This document shows positions 16,823 through 23,947 of a stretch of DNA of 64,000 nt, piece by piece; position 1 is the stretch's first letter; every line of letters begins with the position of its first letter. The position numbers were made by a program, and so were the translations under genes. The stretch is from Poindextera sp041691315 (GTDB taxonomy: Bacteria > Pseudomonadota > Alphaproteobacteria > Caulobacterales > Caulobacteraceae): NCBI GenBank assembly GCA_041691315.1, contig JBEPUW010000005.1, positions 1 through 64,000 of the forward strand. The letters run 5' to 3'. The notes below the pieces were generated by a model. The model saw only the letters and a list, made by a program, of their open reading frames with translations. It had not been told where the DNA came from and made no database searches.

Positions 16823-17336
16823 TCAGCCGCGAAAACAGCCCGAGCCCAATCCACAATCTCGGAAGAGGGCGCATCGATCCGAACCGAACCCGCCTCGACG
16901 GACATTCGGCCTCCTGGGGGAATAGCGAGCCACAACGCATCGTGCGAGGAGGCGCTTACGTCCATGGCCGTCAACGGGGCCAACTCAAGGGCGACGCTGA
17001 GCAGGATGTCGATTTCTTCAACCGTGAACGCCGACAGGTCCGGATCGCTGAGTGCTGTGAACTCGCGTCGCGAATAGTCCGCGACCGGTTGAAGAGACTC
17101 GGCAATCGCGCCTGCGGCCTTCAGTTTGGTGATGGTGTTCGGCATCCCGATCGGACACGGCCCGTTGGGTCGACGAACATATTCGATCTCGCCGGTCAAC
17201 GATCTGCCATGGCGACGAAAGTGCTCGCAGTCAGCAAACCACAGCACTTTGTTCAGCTTCGTCGCCCCGAGGCAGTCGGGGGGCAGGCGGGCGATAACGA
17301 GGTGGCCGACGCCGCCAGTTTATCGTTCGTGGGCAT
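16819..17336 (-). pseudogene. Panacea (DUF4065, SocA-like) antitoxin-type gene with N-terminal frameshift
   Basis: The segment G-A-T-K-L-N-K-V-L-W-F-A-D-C-E-H, then G-R-S-L-T-G-E and the P-N-G-P-C-P element are the hallmark of the Panacea domain, found in SocA and in many toxin-antitoxin pairs as the antitoxin. The only good start, ATG 17336 (M-P-T-N-D-K-L-A-A), is in a different frame from the domain; the frames must be joined by a one-base shift near 17310. A GTG at 17247 would give a 142-residue product lacking the first helix. C-terminus overlaps the small toxin-like frame by ATGA. Most likely inactivated. Confidence 0.68.
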
Positions 17337-17550
17337 GCGATTCAGTGCTGCGGGCTTTTAACAGGTTAAACGCTTTGCGGTTTCCCGGCAATCAAGCTTC
17401 TGACGTCGCGCCGGGGGACCGACGGCTTGCTCGCGTCAGATGTGGGCCCCGCGGGCCGCTCCGTGCGATTATCCACCGAGATCAGCACGAACCCTCTTGC
17501 ACCGCCTGAACAAATGCGGAACGTGCAATGTCTTACTGGGCGGAGCATCC

Positions 17551-17955
17551 ATGGGCCGCCGCAACGCCGATCGCATCGCCATCTCGAACTTCCGGCGTGC
17601 CGTGGCGACCGTCGCCGACATGCAGCGCGAGCGATGGGAGGTCATATCCAAGTGCAATTCGTGCGGGCTAATGATGCCGGTCGACCTGGATGTCATCGCC
17701 TGGCGGTCTGGCGCCAAGACCGTCCTCTGGAACCGGAAAGCGCGCTGCAAGCGGATCGGCTGTCAGGGCTGGGTCGAGTTCCAGGGGCGGTTCCCTGGCG
17801 TTGGCTTCTATCAGACGCTCACACGACGAGCGGGAGAGGGATGGCTAGCGCGACCCTGGGCTGGCTGGCCGGGCGCGGCACGCTCCGCTAGGCCACGCGC
17901 TCGTTGCCAGCGTCGAAATCCAATCGGCCCAGCGCCTGGAAAAATTTCTCCTTGA
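17551..17955 (+). CDS. Zinc-ribbon hypothetical protein
   Basis: About 134 residues starting M-G-R-R-N-A-D-R. A putative zinc site is made of C-N-S-C and, about 30 residues later, C-K-R-I-G-C, each pair two to four residues apart; the region between is hydrophobic with a conserved-looking tryptophan. Proteins of this layout are common in alphaproteobacterial genomes and islands, with no known role. The last 22 codons overlap the end of the ATP-grasp gene on the other strand, so the true end may have been extended by loss of a stop. Confidence 0.6.
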   Translation: MGRRNADRIAISNFRRAVATVADMQRERWEVISKCNSCGLMMPVDLDVIAWRSGAKTVLWNRKARCKRIGCQGWVEFQGRFPGVGFYQTLTRRAGEGWLARPWAGWPGAARSARPRARCQRRNPIGPAPGKISP

Positions 17956-18781
17956 ACAACGGATAGCTCTCGACACGGAAAGGCGACGGATGTTCGGTCG
18001 GAAACTCCACGTGTGGGTTGGTGTTGATCTCGTAGATCTCGACTTTGCCGCCCACTAAGCCGAAATCCGCGCGGCCATACTCGATGCTGGCCAGCTCGAA
18101 AGCTGGCTTCAGGGCCGCCTCGAACGGATTGTCGCGGATGAGGCGCAGTTCGTCCTCGTACAGTTCGGGCGTAGCGATGCCCTGGGTTCCGTACTTTACC
18201 AGCCAGTTGCCCTCATGGACGCAGTGGGCTCCGATGTACGTATCGCCGAGCCGATATATGCTCAGCTTGCGGAATAGGCCGGGCGCGACCGGCTCGGCCG
18301 CGTACTCCACCAGTAGCAGGCTGGTCAGCGGCGCGCCGTCCGCAATCGCCGTATCGACGGCGCGTCGAGCCTCATCCCAGCCATGCATAAGATCAGTGAG
18401 CGGCGCGTCGTGCCCACCTTCACTCCGCAGAAAGACCGGCCAGCCCTTGGGGATCAGCCCTTCCTCGACGCGGTAAGCGTTGAAGCTGTTGATCCCCTGC
18501 CGATAGAGCCGGCGGAGCAAGCCGAAGCGACTGGGCACGCGCGCCGGGTCATTCAGCACGCGCGCGCCGGCTTCGCGCAATTGGCGATAGATCACTGCCG
18601 CCTGACGCACGCGCCACGACGGCAGCCGATCGAGGTCGGTGAAGATGTAGGTCGCCAGCGGGACTTGGGTTAGGCTGAACAACTCATCGTAAGTGGTGAC
18701 CTTAATCTTCGGCCCGGGAGACTGCTTCACGATGTCCTGGACGGTGTAAGGGTGTTCAGCAGTGACGATAAAGACGATCAC
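17888..18781 (-). CDS. ATP-grasp-fold protein, putative ligase of the HExxH operon
   Basis: 297-residue protein. The C-terminal half shows the ATP-grasp pattern: a strand L-L-L-V-E-Y-A-A-E-P, R-K-L-S-I-Y-R-L-G-D, then the metal-binding end D-F-G-L-V-G-G-K-V-E-I-Y-E-I-N-T-N-P-H, where E and the N-x-N-P residues bind Mg-ATP. The N-terminal region resembles pre-ATP-grasp domains of RimK-like enzymes. GTG 18781 overlaps the stop of the HExxH gene by 4 bases (GTGA), so the two are co-translated. ATP-grasp ligases in peptide pathways form ester or amide links; the substrate here is unknown. Confidence 0.72.
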   Translation of the reverse strand: MIVFIVTAEHPYTVQDIVKQSPGPKIKVTTYDELFSLTQVPLATYIFTDLDRLPSWRVRQAAVIYRQLREAGARVLNDPARVPSRFGLLRRLYRQGINSFNAYRVEEGLIPKGWPVFLRSEGGHDAPLTDLMHGWDEARRAVDTAIADGAPLTSLLLVEYAAEPVAPGLFRKLSIYRLGDTYIGAHCVHEGNWLVKYGTQGIATPELYEDELRLIRDNPFEAALKPAFELASIEYGRADFGLVGGKVEIYEINTNPHVEFPTEHPSPFRVESYPLFKEKFFQALGRLDFDAGNERVA

Positions 18782-19764
18782 ACCGCAGCTTCCATATAGG
18801 ATTTGGCCCTCGCCATCAGGCCCGCGCCCAAAGCGGTGAGCCGGCCGTGCTCGGCGACGACTCCATAGCCGGACGCAAAATTGCGTGCGTCCTCCGCGGC
18901 CGCGTCCAGCGCTCGGTTTTGCTCGTCTAAAGATAACCCGGCCCATTTGGAGAGCTGCGACATCGTCCAGTGCATGCGAGCTGAGACGAAAGTAGCGTGA
19001 TAAATGCCGTCCATTGGCCGCTCGTCCATGCGCAGCGGCGAGGTGTAGAGGTCGTCGTCATCGTTCTCGACAAGCGGCTCGTCCGTGCAAAAGCCGAACA
19101 GCAAACCGTGTGCGCTCTCGTGGGCCAGCACCTCGGCCACGGCCACTCGGTCGGGATGGAAGTCCGCGTTCAGGAACAGCGCACCCCATAGCTGGTAGTG
19201 CGAGCCACCGTCGCACTGATTGGCCTTGGATCGATCGCTTCCGGCGATAACGATCTGGCGCAAAATGCCGCGGATCTCGCCATAAAGCTCGGGCAAGGCC
19301 TCTCGCAGCAAGCCCAGCCCGGCATGGAGGCGCAGCCGAAAGTTGGACGCGACCTCCGCGCTCGGCGGCAAAAAGCCGAGGTCCGCACGCGGGTCGGCGC
19401 TCATCATCTGTTGGTAGCGCACACTGTTGTCGCCCAACTCGGCTCCGCCCAGCGTGAGGACCTCAAGTCCGGGCGCCGATCGACGAGCCCGCGCTAGCGC
19501 GGCGAACAGTCGCGTCGCCTCGGCGGCGTCCTCTGCGTCGATGGCGCTGACCAAGTCGTAATAGTCAGCGAAGACGCTTGGCGCATAGTCCGAGCCGGCC
19601 CTCAATGAGGCGATCAAGTGGGTCATTGCCGGCGCATCGAACGGGAGTTCGTCCCGGCAGGCTCCACAAACGTGATCCAGGCTGTCGCCCAACTCGCGAT
19701 GCACGAGTGCATTGATCCGACGTGCGCGCGCGGAATCGGGCGGAAAATTGAGATCGATCACCAT
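18778..19764 (-). CDS. HExxH protein of the RiPP peptide-modification family (alpha-ketoglutarate-HExxH type)
   Basis: 328 residues with H215-E216-S-A-H219, then D-E-P-L, Y-T-S-P-L-R, D-E-R-P-M-D-G-I-Y-H and S-A-R-M. That series after the HExxH matches the family described as HExxH motif-containing putative peptide-modification proteins (TIGR04267), members of which were shown to be iron/alpha-ketoglutarate peptide beta-hydroxylases. It has no signal peptide or protease-type Met-turn. Stop overlaps the ATP-grasp start by GTGA; a small protein gene lies 85 bp upstream on the same strand. Assignment is from pattern recognition; substrate unknown. Confidence 0.75.
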   Translation of the reverse strand: MVIDLNFPPDSARARRINALVHRELGDSLDHVCGACRDELPFDAPAMTHLIASLRAGSDYAPSVFADYYDLVSAIDAEDAAEATRLFAALARARRSAPGLEVLTLGGAELGDNSVRYQQMMSADPRADLGFLPPSAEVASNFRLRLHAGLGLLREALPELYGEIRGILRQIVIAGSDRSKANQCDGGSHYQLWGALFLNADFHPDRVAVAEVLAHESAHGLLFGFCTDEPLVENDDDDLYTSPLRMDERPMDGIYHATFVSARMHWTMSQLSKWAGLSLDEQNRALDAAAEDARNFASGYGVVAEHGRLTALGAGLMARAKSYMEAAV

Positions 19765-19849
19765 CCACCGAACTCACAGCGTCGTCGAAGGCGGTAAACC
19801 CAAATTGGGCTGCTTGAACCCGCGCAGGGCGACCTCGGGCTTCCAAACT

Positions 19850-20053
19850 TCAGCTGAGAGGCAAGCGCTTCATGCCGCCCTTCTGGCCGACCTTTCCACC
19901 AGGCTTGTTGCCGATCTTCGCGCCCGACTTCCCGCTGGCGGTTCGAGCCACAATCCGGAATCCAAGCAGCTTCTTGTGGTCAAGGACGATGGTCACCGCA
20001 AAACCCTCCCGGTCGATCACCTCAACGATACCGGCTCCGGTGTGGCCAATCAA
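19850..20053 (-). CDS. Small Gly/Lys-rich protein, candidate precursor peptide
   Basis: 67-residue frame from TTG 20053, which has an AGGAGA ribosome site 6 bases upstream (20060-20065); no ATG is available in frame before residue 60. N-terminal half (G-A-G-I-V-E-V-I-D-R-E-G-F-A-V-T-I-V-L-D-H-K) is beta-like and mixed charge; the C-terminal half is strikingly Gly/Lys-rich with G-K repeats (S-G-K-S-G-A-K-I-G-N-K-P-G-G-K-V-G-Q-K-G) and ends R-L-P-L-S. It is the first gene of the unit containing the HExxH and ATP-grasp genes. Precursor role is a hypothesis; the core has no Asp or Glu, unlike classical graspetides. Confidence 0.45.
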   Translation of the reverse strand: MIGHTGAGIVEVIDREGFAVTIVLDHKKLLGFRIVARTASGKSGAKIGNKPGGKVGQKGGMKRLPLS

Positions 20054-20204
20054 TGAAAATCTCCTAGGGGTGTCAGTGCCTTGCTCTTGGCGCCGACCAA
20101 CGAATGGCGAAGCCCTCAACTGTCCGGCGCGAGCCTAAGTGACCGCCTTCAGCTTGACTTAACGCGCCGGCTGCGCCAGAACGAAAGGCGAACGGAGATG
20201 CGGC

Positions 20205-20765
20205 GTGAACACAGGCCTTCCGCCTGGCTGGGTGGCGATCGACGGAACTGTGCAGCCGTCCGAGCTCGTGGCTGGGTATGCGGCGCGCCATCAGCTCGTC
20301 AAAGGCAAATGCACCCGATCCGGCTGCAATAGGCGAGTAGAGCTGGACCCAGCCGCCCTCTGTCGAGACGGGCTCGGCGCCATCCACATGCAGCAGATCA
20401 AGACATGGTGGCGATGTCAGCGCGCAGGTGGTTGCGCCCTGACCTTCCACAACGAGCCTCCGGCCTTTCCCTTGCGCCTGGAGCATTTCGTTGGATTGCC
20501 CAATGTGCGGATCCGCCTCCAGTGCCGCGGCGACCGGTGCAAATTCCATCGAGTCTGGACGGCCGAAGCGATGATCAAGGGCTTGGCAGGCCGCAGCCAG
20601 GGTGACGAGAGGACGGAGATCGACAAGCTCGGCGCTAAGATGACCAGCGCCTGTCCCCTCTGCAAAAAGTCGAACTGGATCGCCGACGTGCTCTGGGCGA
20701 ACACTGACACCGTAGGCTGGACAGCTCAGGGCTCGGCGTATTTTGATCGGTACGAGACTGGCTGA
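20205..20765 (+). CDS. Multi-zinc-ribbon hypothetical protein
   Basis: 186 residues from GTG 20205, divergent from the small-peptide gene. Three cysteine pairs stand out: C-T-R-S-G-C, C-Q-R-A-G-G-C, C-R-G-D-R-C, plus C-P-L-C near residue 150. The first two pairs are spaced like the single ribbon of the protein at 17551, so the two island proteins seem related. Likely metal-binding and possibly nucleic-acid-binding; nothing shows a specific function. The 210 bp that follow hold no convincing gene. Confidence 0.6.
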   Translation: MNTGLPPGWVAIDGTVQPSELVAGYAARHQLVKGKCTRSGCNRRVELDPAALCRDGLGAIHMQQIKTWWRCQRAGGCALTFHNEPPAFPLRLEHFVGLPNVRIRLQCRGDRCKFHRVWTAEAMIKGLAGRSQGDERTEIDKLGAKMTSACPLCKKSNWIADVLWANTDTVGWTAQGSAYFDRYETG

Positions 20766-20975
20766 GCACCCGGACGCTCATAGAGGGTCCCGGCTGGTAG
20801 TCTTGGTGCACTTGGGCGGATCGCGTGGGATGACGAGCGCCACGACTGCGATCGCCAGCCGACCGGGAGCAAAGCTGCGAGGCTGCGTCGCGGACATGAT
20901 GCCGGGTCAGAGCCGTGCAGCGGCGACACCTAAAGGAAGCTAGCCAATCCTCGGAGCGGGCTACCGACGAAGATG

Positions 20976-21389
20976 CTATTGAGTTTGCACGCAGCTATGC
21001 CCGCGGCGCTGTCGCGCTATGGCAGGGCTCCCGTTTTCGCAGGCCGTGAAATAGGCCTGGACGAGGTCGTCGAACGTGCGGATTTTCTGGGCGCGCGCTT
21101 CGGCCTCGGCCAGCCGTTCGAGGCCAGCGGGGTCCTTACCGGCTTCGACCACGCGACGGGCTTCCTGAGCCCGCCCGCGGGCGCCGGCGATACCCGTGGC
21201 CGGATAGGTCCCCAGCTTCAGCCGGGGCTGCCGACCATCGGGCAGTCGGTAGCGAAAGAACCAGGTGCGGCGTCCGGCGTCCGACACACGCAGCAGCAGC
21301 CCCGGCTCCTGGGCGTCGAACACCTCGACGCGCTTGCCTGCGGCCGCCTTGAGCGCGAGCACTTGTTTGTCGGTCAGACGGGAGGCCAT
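20976..21389 (-). pseudogene. Truncated tyrosine integrase (N-terminal arm-binding domain only)
   Basis: ATG 21389 opens a 137-residue frame that matches the DUF4102 N-terminal domain of P4/CP4-57-type integrases (R-L-T-D-K-Q-V-L-A-L-K, L-L-L-R-V-S, W-F-F-R-Y-R, L-G-T-Y-P) and the beginning of the SAM-like core-binding domain (T-F-D-D-L-V-Q-A-Y-F). Similarity ends at about 21025 and the frame stops soon after; the catalytic R-H-R-Y domain is absent. It lies next to attR and was once the recombinase of this island. Confidence 0.8.
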
Positions 21390-21407
21390 GGACGATCACC
21401 AAGCCCT

Positions 21408-21432
21408 GTGCCCCTTTTCGAAAATGGGGCAC
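21408..21432. promoter_or_regulatory. Palindrome upstream of integrase remnant
   Basis: Imperfect 25-bp inverted repeat with outer arms GTGCCCC/GGGGCAC around TTTTCGAAAA, 19 bp before the integrase start and overlapping the right TGGGGCAC repeat (21423-21444). Could be an excisionase or integrase binding site, or an operator. Confidence 0.45.
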
Positions 21433-21564
21433 GGATGGGGCACAGAAGGACGAAACTTGATGATGATGGATGAAACCGCCTGAAAGGCAACAGCCTTGAT
21501 TTACAAGGGAACTGGCGCGGGGCCAGCGTTCCAGCTTGTTTCAGGAAATTGCACGGACTGAGGT

Positions 21565-21608
21565 TTCATAACCCACAGGTCGGCGGTTCGATCCCGCCCC
21601 CAGCTACC
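21565..21608 (+). repeat. Right attachment repeat (attR), copy of tRNA-Met 3' half
   Basis: Identical to 16414-16457. Followed by A, so this copy keeps the encoded CCA, suggesting it is the original chromosomal tRNA end. It lacks the 5' half, so it is not a tRNA gene. Confidence 0.9.
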
Positions 21609-21623
21609 AGCGGCTCGGTCCGC

Positions 21624-22079
21624 TCATGCGGCCGCCGGAGCCCTGGCGCGGAGCCAGCCCATCCAGAGATCGCGCAGGCCGGGGCGTTCGGGCGGTTCCC
21701 CTTCGCTGAGGTCGTGGCGGGTTGTGAAGACCAGGCCGGTTTCGTTGCCTCTGCGCCACGCGACCGCCGCATCGAACAGCAGCCCCTCATCGACCAGCAA
21801 TAGGGCGGCGGGCGGCGGCAGCCGGATAATCGCCGAGATCTGGATGCGGGCGCCGTTGAGCGACAGGTCCAGCACCGTGCAATCGGGGTGCAGAAAGCCG
21901 TCGGCGCTGATCAGCTTGCCGGCGAGGCGCGCCGCGACGCGAACGCCGTCGCGCCGATCAAGGCCCTGATACGCCGCCGGCTCGCATGCAGAGCCCGACG
22001 CTCGATCCGCGCTCGGCTTGCCGGCGATGTCGCCGGACGCTGGTCTCGCAGTCGCGGCCATCATGGCCGTCTCATACAC
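21624..22079 (-). CDS. PilZ-domain protein
   Basis: 151 residues (ATG 22079; ATG 22064 or 22061 possible). The PilZ domain fills residues 40-130: the R-R-D-G-V-R-V loop replaces the canonical R-x-x-x-R, and D-L-S-L-N-G-A-R-I supplies the D/N-x-S-x-x-G motif, so cyclic-di-GMP binding is likely but the arginine spacing should be viewed with care. Begins the chromosomal segment right of the island. Confidence 0.8.
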   Translation of the reverse strand: MYETAMMAATARPASGDIAGKPSADRASGSACEPAAYQGLDRRDGVRVAARLAGKLISADGFLHPDCTVLDLSLNGARIQISAIIRLPPPAALLLVDEGLLFDAAVAWRRGNETGLVFTTRHDLSEGEPPERPGLRDLWMGWLRARAPAAA

Positions 22080-22097
22080 CGGTATGGTTGAGCGATT

Positions 22098-22135
22098 GCT
22101 AACCCCGGCGAGACAAGGCCGGCGCCGGGGTTAGC
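22098..22135. terminator. Strong hairpin between PilZ and lipoprotein genes
   Basis: GCTAACCCCGGCG (22098-22110) pairs perfectly with CGCCGGGGTTAGC (22123-22135) across a 12-base loop. It lies just after the lipoprotein gene on the minus strand. No T-run follows, so it is either a GC-rich terminator or an RNA-stability element. Confidence 0.5.
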
Positions 22136-22149
22136 TCGTCGCTCGTGAT

Positions 22150-22764
22150 CTAATCCGCCGGCGGCGGAGCCACGCCGTGTTGGCCGTTGGTCAGGGAATC
22201 CACGTCGGTCATCCCGCAGGACCATTCGTGCATCGTGTTCATCGAGCAGTTCCCCTTGGCCTTGGTGGCCGTGTAGGCGGTGCACTGGGTCCCGGCGCGA
22301 TAGTCCGGGCCGCCGTCGTACTCGCCCGGCTGCCAGAGCCGGTTGCAGGCATAGCTGACCGAGGTCCCTTCGATGTCGTAGACCGGCTTGGTGATGTCGA
22401 TGCTGCCCATGTTGGCGTCTTCGTTCGGGTTATAGGGCCGCCCGGCCGAGACGCCGGTGATCTTGACCTGGTCGATCAGATAGAGCCGGGGCTCGGTCGG
22501 CCGCTCCTGCTCGGACCCGCAGATTATATACTTGGCGACCTGGTCGGCCGACGGCTGCCCGTCCGCGGGCGCCTTGTCGGTGGAGCAGGTCCGTGGTCCC
22601 GGCGCGCCGTATTTGGCGCCGATCGCGGCGTCACGGGTCAGGACGATATCGCCGCCGCCATTGTCCGCGCTCGGCCCGCCCGCCGTCTGGCCGTTGCTGG
22701 CCTTGCCCCCGCATCCCGCCAGCGCCAGCGTCGCGGCAAGCGCCATCCATCCGAATCTCGGCAT
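22150..22764 (-). CDS. Secreted lipoprotein, unknown function
   Basis: 204 residues from ATG 22764 (GGGGGAGA upstream). Lipoprotein signal L-A-L-A-G-C near residue 17, then a Gly/Ser-rich linker and a domain with six cysteines likely forming disulfides (R-T-C-S, I-I-C-G, Y-A-C-N, T-Q-C-T, G-N-C-S, W-S-C-G). Located in the periplasm or outer membrane. No family recognised. Confidence 0.65.
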   Translation of the reverse strand: MPRFGWMALAATLALAGCGGKASNGQTAGGPSADNGGGDIVLTRDAAIGAKYGAPGPRTCSTDKAPADGQPSADQVAKYIICGSEQERPTEPRLYLIDQVKITGVSAGRPYNPNEDANMGSIDITKPVYDIEGTSVSYACNRLWQPGEYDGGPDYRAGTQCTAYTATKAKGNCSMNTMHEWSCGMTDVDSLTNGQHGVAPPPAD

Positions 22765-22890
22765 GATCTTCTCCCCCATGTGGCGGCACACAAGCGCCGC
22801 TCCCCAAACCGACCTTGCGGTCGATAGGCCAGTTTGTCATGGGAAATGGTCGGGCAGCCGACCCAGCAGCGACCCTTCGCCGCGGCTCCG

Positions 22891-23397
22891 CTAGGCGCGC
22901 GTCGGTTCCGGGCGGGCCGCGGCCTCGATGTCGGCGAAATAGCTCGCCGCGGCCTGGGCGATGGCGTGCTCGATCACCGAGCTTGGCTCGCCGAGCACCG
23001 GGCGCACATTGTCGGCCAGTTGCGCGCCGCGCCGGCCCATGGCGAAGCTCAGTTGCGCGCCGTCGTGCGAAAAGAAGGCCGGGGCGGACTCCGGCGTGAC
23101 GCGGCCGGAGTGCCTGGAGGCGATCTCCGGGCCGACGATGCGGATCGAGACCTCCGCTGCACGGCCGTGTGCGCAGCTATGGAAATTGTCCTCGATCACC
23201 AGGGGAATGCCGTCGCTGGCGAGTTCAGCCTTGGCCTTGTGCAGCACCGGTACGATGTCGGTCCTGAGCGCCGCCACCGCCTTGACGAAGGCCTGTTCGC
23301 GCAACAGGCGCTCATGCTGGGCGTGGGCCCTGGCCAAGTCCAGGCGCGCCTCGTGGTCTCGCTTGGCGCGCCTGGCGATCTCGATGAAGGCGCTCAT
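22891..23397 (-). CDS. Hypothetical protein, 168 residues
   Basis: Start ATG 23397 (M-S-A-F-I-E-I-A-R-R-A-K-R-D-H-E) gives a protein with a long charged N-terminal helix (residues 1-50, coiled-coil-like, Ala/Arg/Glu-rich) followed by an alpha/beta region. No signal peptide or membrane segment. Not recognised. Confidence 0.55.
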   Translation of the reverse strand: MSAFIEIARRAKRDHEARLDLARAHAQHERLLREQAFVKAVAALRTDIVPVLHKAKAELASDGIPLVIEDNFHSCAHGRAAEVSIRIVGPEIASRHSGRVTPESAPAFFSHDGAQLSFAMGRRGAQLADNVRPVLGEPSSVIEHAIAQAAASYFADIEAAARPEPTRA

Positions 23398-23475
23398 GGC
23401 TTTCCCCCGACGGATTGCGGCGGCGATCCGGTTCGAAAGAGCAAGCTTAGAGCGGCTCGGTAAATGATCCGGCAA

Positions 23476-23493
23476 CCGGCTTGGTTAAGCCGG
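23476..23493. terminator. Small hairpin after the DUF6491 gene
   Basis: CCGGCTT-GGTT-AAGCCGG, a perfect 7-bp stem with tetraloop, 6 bp past the stop of the minus-strand gene at 23500. The T-run lies on the plus-strand side, so its direction as a terminator is uncertain. Confidence 0.35.
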
Positions 23494-23499
23494 GCGTTT

Positions 23500-23868
23500 T
23501 CAGGGGCGCGCGTCTTTCGGCAAGGCGGCGATCTGGTCGGGGGTCAGCTGGGTCTGGGCGCCGACGATGCAGCCGCTGGTGATACCGCCGCTGCGCACCT
23601 TCAGGTCCCAGTCGATCGCCGAACAGAGTTGGGCGCTGTGGCTGCGGGTGATCAAGGTCGCACCTTGGCGCAGCATCGGGCACGAACCGTTGATATCCAG
23701 CCGAAAGACCCGGTTGCCGACGTTCAGATAGATGGTGTGGTCGTCGGGGGCTTTCCAGCTGGTCCACTGGTTGGCGTAGAAGCAGCTCTGCCCTTGGGCC
23801 AGGGCGGGACCGGCGACGAACCCGATGGCCGCGGCGGCCAAGGCGGCCGCCATGACGTATTTGCGCAT
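23500..23868 (-). CDS. DUF6491-family secreted protein
   Basis: 122 residues. Cleavable signal peptide (hydrophobic A-A-A-L-A-A-A-A-I-G-F, ending A-L-A-Q) followed by the DUF6491 pattern C-F-Y, N-Q-W, W-K-A-P-D, the C-x-A-I-D-W-D-L segment and the C-terminal L-T-P-D-Q-I-A-A-L-P motif. Four cysteines remain in the mature protein. ATG 23868 is best placed behind GGAGG; ATG 23874 is possible. Periplasmic, function unknown, common in Caulobacterales. Confidence 0.72.
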   Translation of the reverse strand: MRKYVMAAALAAAAIGFVAGPALAQGQSCFYANQWTSWKAPDDHTIYLNVGNRVFRLDINGSCPMLRQGATLITRSHSAQLCSAIDWDLKVRSGGITSGCIVGAQTQLTPDQIAALPKDARP

Positions 23869-23947
23869 TTTCATAACCTCCCGGTGTGAACGATCTTGGT
23901 CGTTCAACGCGCGAACTCTACCGCCGATGCGTAGGCGCGCCCAGAGA

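Larger units (their letters stand above)
16414..21608. mobile_element. tRNA-Met-integrated genomic island, 5.2 kb, immobile
   Basis: Bounded by a 44-bp exact direct repeat of the tRNA 3' half (16414-16457 and 21565-21608), with TGGGGCAC repeats inside each end and a tyrosine-integrase fragment next to the right end. Base composition is visibly less GC-rich than the flanks. Cargo: Panacea-type toxin-antitoxin remnant, two zinc-ribbon proteins, a HExxH protein, an ATP-grasp protein and a small basic protein. The truncated integrase means it can no longer excise on its own. Confidence 0.88.

Noticed and set aside
19565..19846. 93-codon minus frame overlapping the HExxH gene start as alternative precursor
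   Set aside because: It overlaps the HExxH coding region in another frame, is Arg-rich and lacks a ribosome site.
21565..21608. Second tRNA-Met gene
   Set aside because: Only the 3' half exists; preceding bases do not form a D arm or acceptor partner.
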